Shown here one piece after another: positions 16,798 to 26,425 of a DNA stretch of 64,000 nt. The notes beneath the pieces are model-generated. The model searched no databases, was not told the origin of the DNA, and was given only the letters and a program-made list of their open reading frames with translations. A program made the position numbers and the translations under genes. The number at the start of each line of letters is the position of its first letter. Position 1 is the first letter of the stretch. The stretch comes from Bacteroidales bacterium UBA5429 (GTDB taxonomy: Bacteria; Bacteroidota; Bacteroidia; Bacteroidales; WCHB1-69), in the NCBI GenBank assembly GCA_002427605.1, contig DIRT01000018.1:1-64000 (forward strand). Reading direction: 5' to 3'.

Positions 16798-18000
16798 ATG
16801 AATAAAAAATTATTATTACTCCTTTTATCAGGGATTATTTTGTTTTCATTTCAACCTCTGTTTGCTCAAGAAAAAGAGGAGGGTTATATTTTTACAACAC
16901 AGAAATCGATTCCGGTTACTTCGGTTAAGGATCAAAACCGATCCGGTACCTGCTGGAGTTTTTCCGGTTTGGGCTTTTTGGAAGCTGAATTGATTCGGAT
17001 GGGTAAGGGTGAGTATGACTTGTCGGAGATGTTTATTGTCAACAGAACTTATTTGCACAAAGCAGATATTTACGTTAGAATGCACGGTAATTTTAACTTT
17101 GGTGGCGGTGGTGCCTTTTTTGATGTATTCAATATGATAAAAATGTATGGTATTGTTCCGGAATCTGCTTATACCGGTTTGTTTGATGAGGAAGCCGGAC
17201 ACGTACATGGTGAGTTGGATGCATTAACCAAAGCGTATGTGGATGTGATTGTAAAAAATCCTCAAAAGAAACTTTCTCCACAATGGAGAAAAGGATTTGA
17301 AGCGGTTGTAAACACCTATTTGGGTGAAATTCCATCCGAATTTGAGTATGAAGGCAAAAAATATACACCGGAATCTTTTAGAAAAGAGTTGGGTTTGAAC
17401 ATGGATGATTATATCAGCATCACCTCCTTCACACACCATCCTTTTTACACCAAATTTGCGATTGAGATTCCCGATAATTGGGCATTGGAACAATCCTACA
17501 ATGTACCTTTGGATGAGATGATGGTTATCATGGAAAATGCAATCAACAATGGATATACTATTGCCTGGGGTGCCGATGTGAGTCACAAAGGATTTAACTG
17601 GAGAAAAGGGGTTGCCATTATTCCGGAAAAAGATTTTACTTCTACATCAGGATCAGATCGTGCAAGATGGGAAAATTTATCTCAAAATGAGAGAGATAAA
17701 GAGCTTTACACATTTGATAAACCCGGTAAAGAGCAAGAGATTACTCAAGAGATGAGACAGATCGCTTTTGATAATTATACCACTACTGATGATCATGGTA
17801 TGGTTTTAACCGGTATCGCGACAGATCAAGCCGGGAATAAATATTTTATCGTAAAAAATTCATGGGGATTGAAATCGAGCAATCCTTACGATGGTTATTT
17901 TTATGCTTCTTTCCCATTTGTTGAAATGCAAACCATTAACATTATAGTTCATAAAGATGCGATACCTAAAGATATTCGTAAAAAATTAAATATTAAATAA
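16798..18000 (+). CDS. exported C1B (bleomycin hydrolase-like) cysteine peptidase
   Basis: 400 residues with a signal peptide (1-23, [16 protein letters not shown]). The papain-like triad is visible: C52 in SGTCWSF, H333 in DDHGMVLTG and N354 in VKNSWG. The spacing and the final IRKKLNIK fit the C1B aminopeptidase family (PepC/bleomycin hydrolase), here exported rather than cytoplasmic. It probably degrades peptides in the periplasm or outside. pepT follows 23 bp later, so a peptide-utilisation pair is likely. Confidence 0.88.
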   Translation: MNKKLLLLLLSGIILFSFQPLFAQEKEEGYIFTTQKSIPVTSVKDQNRSGTCWSFSGLGFLEAELIRMGKGEYDLSEMFIVNRTYLHKADIYVRMHGNFNFGGGGAFFDVFNMIKMYGIVPESAYTGLFDEEAGHVHGELDALTKAYVDVIVKNPQKKLSPQWRKGFEAVVNTYLGEIPSEFEYEGKKYTPESFRKELGLNMDDYISITSFTHHPFYTKFAIEIPDNWALEQSYNVPLDEMMVIMENAINNGYTIAWGADVSHKGFNWRKGVAIIPEKDFTSTSGSDRARWENLSQNERDKELYTFDKPGKEQEITQEMRQIAFDNYTTTDDHGMVLTGIATDQAGNKYFIVKNSWGLKSSNPYDGYFYASFPFVEMQTINIIVHKDAIPKDIRKKLNIK

Positions 18001-18023
18001 CACTAAAAATTAAGACAAGAAAG

Positions 18024-19238
18024 ATGAAAAAACAACTTATAGATCGTTTTACAAAATATATCTCCTTTGACACGAAGGCAGATCCTACTTCAGAAACATA
18101 TCCTTCTACTCATGGACAGTTGGTTTTCGGAGATTATCTCGTTGAAGAGTTAAAACAAATCGGTTTGCAAGAGGTTCGCAAAGATGAACATGGTTATGTA
18201 ACCGCTTTGCTTCCGGCGAATTGTGATGAGAAAGCGCCAACGATTGGCTTTTTGGCTCACATGGATACAGCTCCCGATATGCCGGGGATTGAGAAACCGG
18301 TAATCATTGAAAACTATGATGGGAAAGATATCGTACTTGATAAAGAGAGCAATACTGTCTTATCGGTAGAAGATTTTCCGGAACTGCTTGATTATGTGGG
18401 ACAAACCCTGCTGACTACCGATGGCAAAACATTGTTGGGAGCAGATGACAAAGCGGGTATTGCGGAAATCGTAACTGCGATGGAGTATCTGGTGAAGCAT
18501 CCTGAGATTAAGCATGGACCAATCAAGGTAGGTTTTACTTTAGATGAAGAGATTGGAAAGGGAGTGATCCATTTTGATGTCGCTTCTTTTGGTGCTGACT
18601 TCGCTTATACCATGGATGGCGGTGGAATTGGAGAGTTGGAGTTTGAAAACTTCAATGCTGCGGGAGCTAAGGTGTTTTTCCAGGGAAGAAATGTTCACCC
18701 CGGTTATGCTAAGAATAAAATGGTGAATGCACAGCTTTTGGCGATGGAGTTCAACGCATTACTTCCGGAATTTGAGAGACCTCAATACACTCAGGATTAC
18801 GAAGGATTTTACTTGTTGATTAGTATGAAGGGAGAGGTGGAAGAGGCTGAATTGCAATATATTATCAGAGATCATGATCAAACGCTTTTTGAAAACAAGA
18901 AGCAGTACTTACTTGATGTGATGAAGTTTATGAATAAAAAATATGGCGAGGGAAGAGTGAGAGTGGAGATCAAAGATCAATACTTTAACATGAGAAAAAT
19001 GGTTGAGCCGGTGTATCACATTGTGGAAAGAGCGGAAAAAGCGATGGTTGATGCGGGCGTGAAACCGATTGTAAAACCGATCAGAGGGGGTACAGACGGA
19101 GCCAACCTTTCTTTCAAAGGATTACCTTGTCCCAACATCTTTGCCGGAGGACACAATTTCCACGGGAAATATGAGTTTATTCCTGTAGAATCAATGGTGA
19201 AGGCGGTAGAAGTGATTGTCAATATTGTTAAAATCTAA
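18024..19238 (+). CDS. pepT: peptidase T (tripeptidase)
   Basis: Cytoplasmic M20B zinc aminotripeptidase of 404 residues, normal length. Metal-site motifs are [23 protein letters not shown] and [27 protein letters not shown] near the C-terminus is typical. It follows an exported C1B peptidase and probably completes breakdown of imported tripeptides. Confidence 0.94.
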   Translation: MKKQLIDRFTKYISFDTKADPTSETYPSTHGQLVFGDYLVEELKQIGLQEVRKDEHGYVTALLPANCDEKAPTIGFLAHMDTAPDMPGIEKPVIIENYDGKDIVLDKESNTVLSVEDFPELLDYVGQTLLTTDGKTLLGADDKAGIAEIVTAMEYLVKHPEIKHGPIKVGFTLDEEIGKGVIHFDVASFGADFAYTMDGGGIGELEFENFNAAGAKVFFQGRNVHPGYAKNKMVNAQLLAMEFNALLPEFERPQYTQDYEGFYLLISMKGEVEEAELQYIIRDHDQTLFENKKQYLLDVMKFMNKKYGEGRVRVEIKDQYFNMRKMVEPVYHIVERAEKAMVDAGVKPIVKPIRGGTDGANLSFKGLPCPNIFAGGHNFHGKYEFIPVESMVKAVEVIVNIVKI

Positions 19239-19253
19239 GAGATTATTGCACTA

Positions 19254-19850
19254 ATGCGGCAAATAAAAGTTCTGTTGTTGGGGGTTTGCATTGCTCTCCT
19301 TGCTGTTTCTTGTGTTAAGAAAGGGGATCCCAATTCTGCTAAACCTAAGGGTTACTTCAGGATTGAGATTCCGGAACCTCAATATAAAATTTTTGACTCT
19401 GTAATCCCCTTTCAATTTGAGAAAAATGAGCTGGCGAAGCTGAAAATTAGTAAAAAAGAACAGGATAATATGTGGATAGACATAGATTATCCTTTGTTGA
19501 ATGCCACTTTTAAGATGACCTCAATCAAGTTTCATAACAATCTGCGCGATTTGATGTATAATGAGGATAAGATGTTGATGTTTCATGTGGAGAATCGTAA
19601 AGCGGATGATATTCAATATTCGGTCATTGAGGATTCGGAAGCCAGACTGTTTGGTTATATCTATGATATTGAGGGAAAAGGAGCAGCTACGCCACTCCGA
19701 TTTTGGGTTACTGACAGTACTTCTCATTTTGTCAGAGGATCACTCTATTTCAACTTTGTTCCCAACAATGACTCTTTACAGCCCGTAATCCAATATTTAA
19801 GAAATGATCTTTTACAAATGATTGAAACCTGGAAATGGAACAAAAAATAA
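19254..19850 (+). CDS. gldD: gliding motility lipoprotein GldD
   Basis: 198 residues with a lipoprotein signal (LLLGVCIALLAVSC). The GldD hallmark PKGYFRIEIPEPQY follows soon after the lipidation site. In gliding Bacteroidota GldD is needed for motility and type IX secretion. The gene overlaps gldB by 16 bp. In several Bacteroidota it travels with ssb and gldE; here gldB takes gldE's place between gldD and ssb. Confidence 0.88.
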   Translation: MRQIKVLLLGVCIALLAVSCVKKGDPNSAKPKGYFRIEIPEPQYKIFDSVIPFQFEKNELAKLKISKKEQDNMWIDIDYPLLNATFKMTSIKFHNNLRDLMYNEDKMLMFHVENRKADDIQYSVIEDSEARLFGYIYDIEGKGAATPLRFWVTDSTSHFVRGSLYFNFVPNNDSLQPVIQYLRNDLLQMIETWKWNKK

Positions 19851-20902
19851 AAAACAGAAAAAGGTGGTATTGGATAGGGGCTGCTCTATTACTTGTTGGA
19901 ATTGTAATAGGAGTAGTGTATCTCTTTTCTCCCCAATCAACAACTCCCAATATGGTGACGGAAAGGGAGGCAAAAAAGATTGAAAAGCAGATTTCTGTGA
20001 CCATTTTACGCTATGAACAGGACCTTTTCGGGATCGATTTCAATCATTTTGATGAGGAGATCACGAAGTTAACAGAAAAATATCCTCCCTATCTGATAGA
20101 TAAAAAATATGCTCAGGATCCGGAAGTAAAAAAAATGTTACAAGGTTATCTTGATGACCGTTTTATCAAAGATTTGTATTCTAAAACTCAAACTTTATTT
20201 GCTGATATTGAGCCCTTAAAAGAGGAGTTAAAACAAGCATTTTCGTACTACTTAAACTATTTCCCGGAAGATTCTGTTCCAACGATAATCACTATTGTTC
20301 CGGGTTTGGATCTTCAGATGCCTTCAGTTTATATTTTTGATCAAATTTTGTACATTAATCTGGATCAATATTTGGGAGCCGGGTACACTTATTACACAAA
20401 AATGGGAATTCCCAAATATATTACCGAACGGATGGATGCAAAATATATTCCTGTTGATATTTTTAAAAAAGCAATAGTTTATCGACATCTTCCTGATAAA
20501 GAGCCTGTTACATTATTGGATTGGATGGTTCAAGAGGGTAAAAAGCTCTATTTTACAGAAATGATGTTACCTCAACTACCTAAAAACTTAATTATTGGCT
20601 ATACAGAAGAAAAATTTAAGTGGGCGGAAACTTACTATCCTAATGTATGGGGGCATTTAATAGAACAAAATCAGGTTTTTTCTAAAAGCGACGATGTGGT
20701 GCGCAACATGATAGAGGAATCTCCTTTTACTAAACCGTTTGGAAATGTTTCACCGGGAAGGATGGGACAGTTTATGGGATGGAAAATTGTGAAAGAGTTC
20801 ATGAAAAATAATCCCGAAGTGACACTTGAACAATTAATGAAAATGGAAAATGCTCAAAATATACTAGACAGATCCACATTTAAGCCCATTATAAAAAAAT
20901 AA
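19835..20902 (+). CDS. gldB: GldB-family protein
   Basis: 355 residues with the GldB pattern: ISVTILRYEQDLFGIDF near the start, VPTIITIVPGLD, YLGAGYTYY, and the C-terminal VSPGRMGQFMGWKIVKEF. The N-terminus (about 12-31, YWIGAALLLVGIVIGVVYLF) is a plain membrane anchor without a lipobox Cys, whereas characterised GldB is a lipoprotein. The start overlaps gldD by 16 bp, implying coupled translation. It belongs to the gliding/T9SS machinery; its biochemical role is unknown. Confidence 0.85.
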   Translation: MEQKIKNRKRWYWIGAALLLVGIVIGVVYLFSPQSTTPNMVTEREAKKIEKQISVTILRYEQDLFGIDFNHFDEEITKLTEKYPPYLIDKKYAQDPEVKKMLQGYLDDRFIKDLYSKTQTLFADIEPLKEELKQAFSYYLNYFPEDSVPTIITIVPGLDLQMPSVYIFDQILYINLDQYLGAGYTYYTKMGIPKYITERMDAKYIPVDIFKKAIVYRHLPDKEPVTLLDWMVQEGKKLYFTEMMLPQLPKNLIIGYTEEKFKWAETYYPNVWGHLIEQNQVFSKSDDVVRNMIEESPFTKPFGNVSPGRMGQFMGWKIVKEFMKNNPEVTLEQLMKMENAQNILDRSTFKPIIKK

Positions 20903-20909
20903 AAATTTA

Positions 20910-20941
20910 TTTGGCTATTTGAAAATTTTATTCTATCTTTG
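20910..20941 (+). promoter_or_regulatory. promoter of ssb
   Basis: TTTG (20910-20913), a 20-bp spacer and TATCTTTG (20934-20941), a near-ideal Bacteroidota promoter. ATG follows 23 bp later at 20965. Confidence 0.8.
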
Positions 20942-20964
20942 CTGTGTACTAAAAACTAACTACT

Positions 20965-21399
20965 ATGTCTGGAATTAACAAAGTGATTTTGATTGGCCGA
21001 CTCGGAAGAGATCCTGAAGTCAGAGCCTTCGAAGGAGGATTAAAGAGAGCTTCCTTCTCATTAGCAACCTCTGAAGTGTACAAGAACAAAGAGGGGAACA
21101 AAGTGGAACACACAGAGTGGCACAACATTGTGTGTTGGCGTTTTTTGGCAGAGATTGCTGAAAAATATCTAACCAAGGGGAAACAGATCTATCTTGAAGG
21201 TAGATTAAGAACACGCTCTTGGGAGGATAATGGAATTAAGAAGTATACAACTGAAATTGAGGCAACTACTTTCACCATGTTGGGAACTAAAGATGATGGA
21301 GTTAAACCTACAGCGGAAAAAGTAATTCAAGCACCTCAAGCGGAAGTGGGACCCGCCACGACAGATGAGGATTTTGTAACGGATGATTTACCCTTTTAA
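20965..21399 (+). CDS. ssb: single-stranded DNA-binding protein
   Basis: 144 residues. The OB fold covers about 1-105 (NKVILIGRLGRDPEVR, TEWHNIVCWRFLAEIAEKYLTKG, YLEGRLRTRSWED). A short linker leads to the acidic C-terminal tip DEDFVTDDLPF that recruits repair and replication proteins. It has its own promoter upstream and a strong terminator 7 bp after the stop, so it is monocistronic. Confidence 0.96.
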   Translation: MSGINKVILIGRLGRDPEVRAFEGGLKRASFSLATSEVYKNKEGNKVEHTEWHNIVCWRFLAEIAEKYLTKGKQIYLEGRLRTRSWEDNGIKKYTTEIEATTFTMLGTKDDGVKPTAEKVIQAPQAEVGPATTDEDFVTDDLPF

Positions 21400-21406
21400 T
21401 AGGACC

Positions 21407-21438
21407 AAAAAGAGGAGGTCAAACTCCTCTTTTTTTTT
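21407..21438 (+). terminator. rho-independent terminator of ssb
   Basis: Stem AAAAAGAGGAG and CTCCTCTTTTT around the loop GTCAAA, ending in nine T. Confidence 0.88.
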
Positions 21439-21455
21439 GTAATTTTTTAAAGCAT

Positions 21456-22748
21456 ATGATGTTTAGACGAATCTCTTTTTTTGTTTTCTTTTTTATTTTT
21501 GTTGTATCGAAACATGCTGTATTGATGGCAGATACGATAAAAGTAATGCATTATAACTTACTCTACTATACCACATCGGTACCTTCAGGATGTCAAGTTT
21601 CAGCTCAATACCTGGATGAGAAAGATCTTTATCTCCGAAAAATCATACAATATGAAAAACCGGATGTTTTTACAGTCAATGAGATTGGAAGTCAGTCGGT
21701 TTACGTGGACCGGATTTTGAATCAGGTTTTGAATAGCAACGGAGTAGATTATTACCGAAGTTGTCCCTTAACCAACTTTTCAGGGGGTACTATCGCGAAT
21801 ATGCTTTACTATGACTCTAGAAAGTTGGTTTATCATTCCCATTTTTATATTTCAACATCGGTTCGGGATATTAACGGCTATAAAATGTACTACAAGACGC
21901 CACAATTAAGTCAAGGAGACACCATTTTTACAACTTTTATTGTAGCGCATCTCAAGGCAGGATACTATGATTCCGATAAGCAGCTTAGATTAACACAAGT
22001 ACAAGCTCTTATGAATAAGCTGGAGCAGATCTCTTTGGTTGACAATTTTGTTTTTTCGGGTGATTTTAATCTCTACTCCTCTTCAGAACCGGCCTATCAG
22101 CATTTAATTAACTATTCCAACACACTATTCAGATTGTATGATCCGATCAATAAGCCGGGGGAATGGAATAATAACAGTCAGTTTGCTCCATATCATACTC
22201 AATCTACTCATACTTATTCTTCTAATGGATGTTATGCATCAGGGGGGATGGATGATCGTTTCGACTTTATTTTGGTTTCCCCTTATGTTTATTATGGTAG
22301 CAAAAAGGTAAAATCGATTAATGAGAGTTATCGTGCTGTCGGACAAGATGGACAGCGCTTCAATGGAACTATTATTTCACCCACCAATAGTGTTGTACCC
22401 GATTCAATTGCACAAGCATTGTACCAGGTTTCTGATCACTTGCCTGTAGTATTGAAACTGGATGTGAATGCAACAATTAATTCGATTGAAGCATTTCCTG
22501 CTTTGAATTGCTGGATAATGAACCCGATTGAAGATCGAATAATTATGGAGATTGGTCCGGAGCAAGCAGAAGAGGCAGAACTTCAGATTTGGGGAATCGA
22601 CGGTAAGTTGCTTAGCTCAAAACGGATCTCACTAGAGGCAGGGAGTAATCGGATAGAATTTCCTTTTGAATATAGTTCAGGGTTTTATCTGGTGAGAATT
22701 AAAACCCAAAAGGGTCAATATGTTACTAAAAAAATGATAAAAAAATAG
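21456..22748 (+). CDS. secreted endonuclease/exonuclease/phosphatase-fold protein with T9SS tail
   Basis: 430 residues. A signal peptide (about 1-24) is followed by an EEP fold: IKVMHYNLLYYTT, TVNEIGSQ, FSGDFNLYSS, and SDHLPVVLKL supply the metal and catalytic residues of DNase I-like enzymes. The C-terminal tail (about 350-430: ELQIWGIDGKLLSSKRI, GFYLVRIKTQKGQYVTKKMIKK) is a type IX sorting domain. It is probably a surface or released nuclease or phosphodiesterase; the substrate cannot be read from the sequence. It begins 18 bp after the ssb terminator. Confidence 0.85.
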   Translation: MMFRRISFFVFFFIFVVSKHAVLMADTIKVMHYNLLYYTTSVPSGCQVSAQYLDEKDLYLRKIIQYEKPDVFTVNEIGSQSVYVDRILNQVLNSNGVDYYRSCPLTNFSGGTIANMLYYDSRKLVYHSHFYISTSVRDINGYKMYYKTPQLSQGDTIFTTFIVAHLKAGYYDSDKQLRLTQVQALMNKLEQISLVDNFVFSGDFNLYSSSEPAYQHLINYSNTLFRLYDPINKPGEWNNNSQFAPYHTQSTHTYSSNGCYASGGMDDRFDFILVSPYVYYGSKKVKSINESYRAVGQDGQRFNGTIISPTNSVVPDSIAQALYQVSDHLPVVLKLDVNATINSIEAFPALNCWIMNPIEDRIIMEIGPEQAEEAELQIWGIDGKLLSSKRISLEAGSNRIEFPFEYSSGFYLVRIKTQKGQYVTKKMIKK

Positions 22749-22774
22749 TTTATATTTAATATCGTTTTTTTTAC

Positions 22775-22782
22775 TATATTTG
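22775..22782 (+). promoter_or_regulatory. promoter -7 box of the EF-G paralogue
   Basis: TATATTTG followed by GCCACC, with ATG about 58 bp downstream (22841). No clear TTTG element is seen at the usual upstream distance. Confidence 0.5.
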
Positions 22783-22840
22783 CCACCTCAATTTTAGAAT
22801 CAAAATTCAAATAAAAATTTAGAATAATTTTAATACTGCA

Positions 22841-24970
22841 ATGAAAGTTTATCAAACCAAAGAAATTAGAAACGTGGCCCTCATAGGGGGGAATAGAGTA
22901 GGTAAAACAACACTAGCCGAGACCATGGCTTTTCATGGAAAAGTGATTGGCAGAAGAGGTTCAGTTGAAGACAAAAATACACTATCGGATTATCGTGATA
23001 TTGAATTAGAAAGACAACAATCGATACAGGCAACAGTAATGTATACTGAGTATGCAGGGATTAAAATCAATATGATCGATTGTCCGGGTTTTGATGACTT
23101 TATAGGAGAAGTAATCGGATCGTTGAGAGTAGCTGATACTGCTTTGATGGTAATCAATGCTCAAAACGGAGTTGATGTGGGTGCAGAAATTCAATGGAGA
23201 TGGACTGCAAAAATGGATACTCCTGTTATGTTTGCAGTAAATCAATTGGATCATGAAAAAGCAAACTTTGAAGAAACGCTTCGTCAGTTAAAACAATACT
23301 TTGGGAATAATGTAGTTCCTTTCCAATATCCTGTTAATGCCGGAATCGGTTTTGACAGTGTGATTGACCTGTTGAAAATGAAATTGATGAAATTTCCTGT
23401 GGGTGGTGGAGCTCCTGTTATCGAAGAGATTCCTGCAAGTGAAAAAGACAAAGCAGAAGAGTTGCACAATGCGTTAATTGAAGCTGCAGCTGAAAATGAC
23501 GAAGCATTGATGGATAAATTCTTTGAAGAAGGATCATTGACTGAAGAGGAGATGGCTCATGGATTGAAATTGGGAATCATCAGTAGAGGAACTTTCCCTG
23601 TTGTTTGTATTGCTACTAAAACAGATCAGGGAGTAACCAGATTGATGGAGATTATCAAAGATAGCTGTCCTTCACCTGATGAAATGCCCGGCGTTGAAAC
23701 TGAATCCGGAAATAAGCTAACATGTAAAGCTTCTGATCCAACAGCAGCTTACGTATTCAAAACTTCAATAGAGCAACATATTGGTGAGCTTGCGATTATG
23801 AAGATCTATGGCGGGGAAATTACTGAAGCTATGGATTTAGTAAATACTACAACCGGAGCTAAAGAAAGAATATCACAAGTTTTGTGTGTTGCCGGAAAAA
23901 ATAAAGAAAAAGTAGAAAAAGCAGTTGCCGGAGATATTATTGCAACAATCAAATTAAAAGGAACTCAATCTTCACACACTCTAGTTAGATCAGGTTCAGA
24001 AAAAATCGTTCCAACAGAATATCCGGAACCCAAATTTAGAACAGCAATTAGAGCAAAAAATAGCTCAGATGATGAAAAATTGGGAGCTGTATTGAATGAG
24101 ATTCGTAAATCAGACTTAACATTCTTATCTGAACAATCCAAAGAGTTAAAACAGTTGATTATTTCCGGTCAGGGAGAACAACACTTGAATATCATCAAGT
24201 TTATGATCGAGAAATATAACAAGATTGAGGTTGAATATTATGCTCCAAAAATTCCTTATCGTGAGACAATTACCAAGTCGTCAGAGGCGATGTACAGACA
24301 TAAAAAACAATCTGGTGGAGCAGGACAATTTGGTGAGGTTCACATGTTAATAGAACCTTACTATGATGGAATGCCAAACCAAACTAAATATCCTATCAGA
24401 GGAACAGAAACATATGACTTGCCTTGGGGTGGAAAATTGATCTTTAATAACTGTATTGTAGGAGGTGCTATCGATGCTCGTTTTATGCCTGCTATTCTAA
24501 AAGGGATTAATGAGAGAATTGAAGAGGGACCACTAACAGGTTCTTATGCACGTGATATCGTTGTAAATATTTATGACGGTAAAATGCACCCCGTTGACTC
24601 TAATGAAATGGCGTTTAAATTGGCAGGAAGAAATGCGTTTAGAGAAGCATTTAAAAATGCAGGTCCTAAGATTCTTGAACCGATTTATGATGTTGAAATT
24701 TTTGTTCCTTCAGAAAGAATGGGTGATGTGATGACTGACCTTCAAGGAAGAAGAGGTGTTGTAATGGGTATGGATAGTGAAGGAGAATTCCAAAAGATTA
24801 GAGCGAAAGTTCCATTGGCAGAAATGAATAAATATTCAACTACATTGAGTTCAATCACTTCAGGTCGTGCTTCTTACGGAATGAAATTTGCTGAATATCA
24901 ACAAGTTCCTGCTGATGTTCAAAACGAAATTATTAAAAAATACGAAGAAGAAATGGAAGAAGAAGACTAA
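22841..24970 (+). CDS. EF-G2-like elongation factor with altered GTPase motifs
   Basis: 709-residue EF-G paralogue with all domains (G, II, III, IV, V). The G domain is unusual: P-loop GGNRVGKTTL is intact, but the switch II motif normally DTPGHxDF reads DCPGFDDF (80-87), replacing the catalytic His by Phe84, and the NKxD motif reads NQLD (134-137). The switch I consensus is also absent. This matches the class of Bacteroides EF-G2, reported to support translation without GTP hydrolysis during starvation. It is flanked by its own promoter and a terminator. Confidence 0.88.
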   Translation: MKVYQTKEIRNVALIGGNRVGKTTLAETMAFHGKVIGRRGSVEDKNTLSDYRDIELERQQSIQATVMYTEYAGIKINMIDCPGFDDFIGEVIGSLRVADTALMVINAQNGVDVGAEIQWRWTAKMDTPVMFAVNQLDHEKANFEETLRQLKQYFGNNVVPFQYPVNAGIGFDSVIDLLKMKLMKFPVGGGAPVIEEIPASEKDKAEELHNALIEAAAENDEALMDKFFEEGSLTEEEMAHGLKLGIISRGTFPVVCIATKTDQGVTRLMEIIKDSCPSPDEMPGVETESGNKLTCKASDPTAAYVFKTSIEQHIGELAIMKIYGGEITEAMDLVNTTTGAKERISQVLCVAGKNKEKVEKAVAGDIIATIKLKGTQSSHTLVRSGSEKIVPTEYPEPKFRTAIRAKNSSDDEKLGAVLNEIRKSDLTFLSEQSKELKQLIISGQGEQHLNIIKFMIEKYNKIEVEYYAPKIPYRETITKSSEAMYRHKKQSGGAGQFGEVHMLIEPYYDGMPNQTKYPIRGTETYDLPWGGKLIFNNCIVGGAIDARFMPAILKGINERIEEGPLTGSYARDIVVNIYDGKMHPVDSNEMAFKLAGRNAFREAFKNAGPKILEPIYDVEIFVPSERMGDVMTDLQGRRGVVMGMDSEGEFQKIRAKVPLAEMNKYSTTLSSITSGRASYGMKFAEYQQVPADVQNEIIKKYEEEMEEED

Positions 24971-25005
24971 TCTTCAATTTTCGTATTGCAAACTGTATAA
25001 AGATC

Positions 25006-25035
25006 AAGGCAGAGTCAAACGATTCTGCCTTTTTT
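25006..25035 (+). terminator. rho-independent terminator of the EF-G paralogue
   Basis: AGGCAGA (25007-25013) pairs with TCTGCCT (25024-25030), followed by six T. It also lies at the 3' end of the convergent gene at 25041. Confidence 0.82.
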
Positions 25036-25040
25036 CGTGC

Positions 25041-25433
25041 TTACCCCAGCATATTGATTCCGGAGTAGCGTAACTCTTCCTTTTCTTTGCTAATAATGGT
25101 TCTGCAGATTTCGATTTGTTGAGTGCAGGAGAAATTCATCATTTCGAGCAGCTCCACCAGGTATGTTTCCTCGGCAACAGCTCCTTCTAATAGCGTATTT
25201 TGAACTTGATAAGAAAATTTATTTTCCTTTTTTTTGTCAATTTGATCTTTCGTTTTTTCCTCTTTCACTTTTCTGAGAAAGCGTCTGGCATTGGCTAACA
25301 GATAACCGGTGCGATAATGAATGGCACCCAATTGGGAGATTTTTTCAACACAAAGGTTCATTTCAGTTGGGATGGGTTGTGCAAGTTGTTTTTGATATTT
25401 GGCAATTTCTGCCTTAAATTGATCAATATTCAT
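25041..25433 (-). CDS. hypothetical small helical protein
   Basis: 130 residues from ATG 25433; an in-frame start at 25508 would add an implausible N-terminus. Predicted all-helical and charged: MNIDQFKAEIAKYQKQ, then YRTGYLLANARRFLRKVKEE, a Lys-rich middle, and CTQQIEICRTIISKEKEELR. The layout (segment about a start or landing residue pair, then a basic helix) resembles small accessory proteins, but no family is recognised. It lies downstream of an outer-membrane protein gene on the same strand. Confidence 0.6.
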   Translation of the reverse strand: MNIDQFKAEIAKYQKQLAQPIPTEMNLCVEKISQLGAIHYRTGYLLANARRFLRKVKEEKTKDQIDKKKENKFSYQVQNTLLEGAVAEETYLVELLEMMNFSCTQQIEICRTIISKEKEELRYSGINMLG

Positions 25434-25520
25434 AGTAAAAATGGAAGAAAAGTGAGTAAAAATAGATAGAGCATCACCTGGTTTTGAACTCAAAACCAGG
25501 AACGACAAATATATAAAAAA

Positions 25521-26417
25521 CTAATGACTAAAATAGAGGTCGCTCATGACCAAACGAATCATGATACCATAGTTAAAGGTAAATCCTTGATCATATCCGA
25601 TTAAGTTGTCGGAATGTCCCATAGAACTGATGGAGAAATAGGCGACCGGATCCAACGAAAAGATCTGGTTGAAAATAATTTTGACTCCTCCGGAAAAAGA
25701 GAGTCCATATCCCGGGGCAGCCCAATTGCGGTAGTTGGGTGTAGTTTGTTGTCCGGGTACATAAGGAGTTGATACAGAGTAAAGTAAGTTAAAGGGTTGA
25801 TCTTCAATAATGGCTTCAAAACTTCTCACTTTAATGTAGTTAAATTGCAATCCCATTTCAAGAAATGGTCTTAATGTTGGGTGTACGTGAAAAGTGTGGG
25901 TTATTCCGATATCAAAAAAAGAACGTTCCTCTACTGCTTTAAGGTATTCCATGGCGTAATCATTTCTGATATTTCCGGAAGGCTGAGGAAAACGGATCAG
26001 GAAAACATCTGAGGCGGTCAACCTGATATGGGAATAATTGATCATAAATCCCCAGTTTTTATGAAACTGATATTTCATTCCCAATCCCAAACTCATTCCC
26101 AGGCTGTATTTCATTTTTTGTGGCAGGTCAACCGGATCAAACCAGATAGAGTCTACATAGGGATAGTTATTTATGATCAATTGTGTGATCTCATCATAAC
26201 GATATTTGTTGTCAAAGAGTAATCCTAGGTTTACTTCACGGCTGGGGTCACCATTATAATATTGTGCTGTTTTGGAATCTGCGAAGTAGATTCCGCCCCC
26301 TATATGAAAATCAAACCCCAACCCACTCCATCTGTCAACTGTAACAGGTTCTTTTTTTTGAGCAAACCCGACAGTTAGAAGGAGCAGGATGAGGTTGAGT
26401 AGGATTGTTCTTTTCAT
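25521..26417 (-). CDS. outer-membrane beta-barrel-like protein
   Basis: 298 residues with a signal peptide (MKRTILLNLILLLLTVGFAQ). The mature part alternates hydrophobic and polar residues with aromatic girdles (YSLGMSLGLGMKYQF, NWGFMINYSHIRL, RPFLEMGLQFNYIKV, FTFNYGIMIRLVM), as in Bacteroidota outer-membrane barrels of about 8-10 strands. Function unknown. Its start lies 9 bp downstream of the lpdA stop, so it is probably co-transcribed with lpdA. Confidence 0.75.
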   Translation of the reverse strand: MKRTILLNLILLLLTVGFAQKKEPVTVDRWSGLGFDFHIGGGIYFADSKTAQYYNGDPSREVNLGLLFDNKYRYDEITQLIINNYPYVDSIWFDPVDLPQKMKYSLGMSLGLGMKYQFHKNWGFMINYSHIRLTASDVFLIRFPQPSGNIRNDYAMEYLKAVEERSFFDIGITHTFHVHPTLRPFLEMGLQFNYIKVRSFEAIIEDQPFNLLYSVSTPYVPGQQTTPNYRNWAAPGYGLSFSGGVKIIFNQIFSLDPVAYFSISSMGHSDNLIGYDQGFTFNYGIMIRLVMSDLYFSH

Positions 26418-26425
26418 TTAATTTT

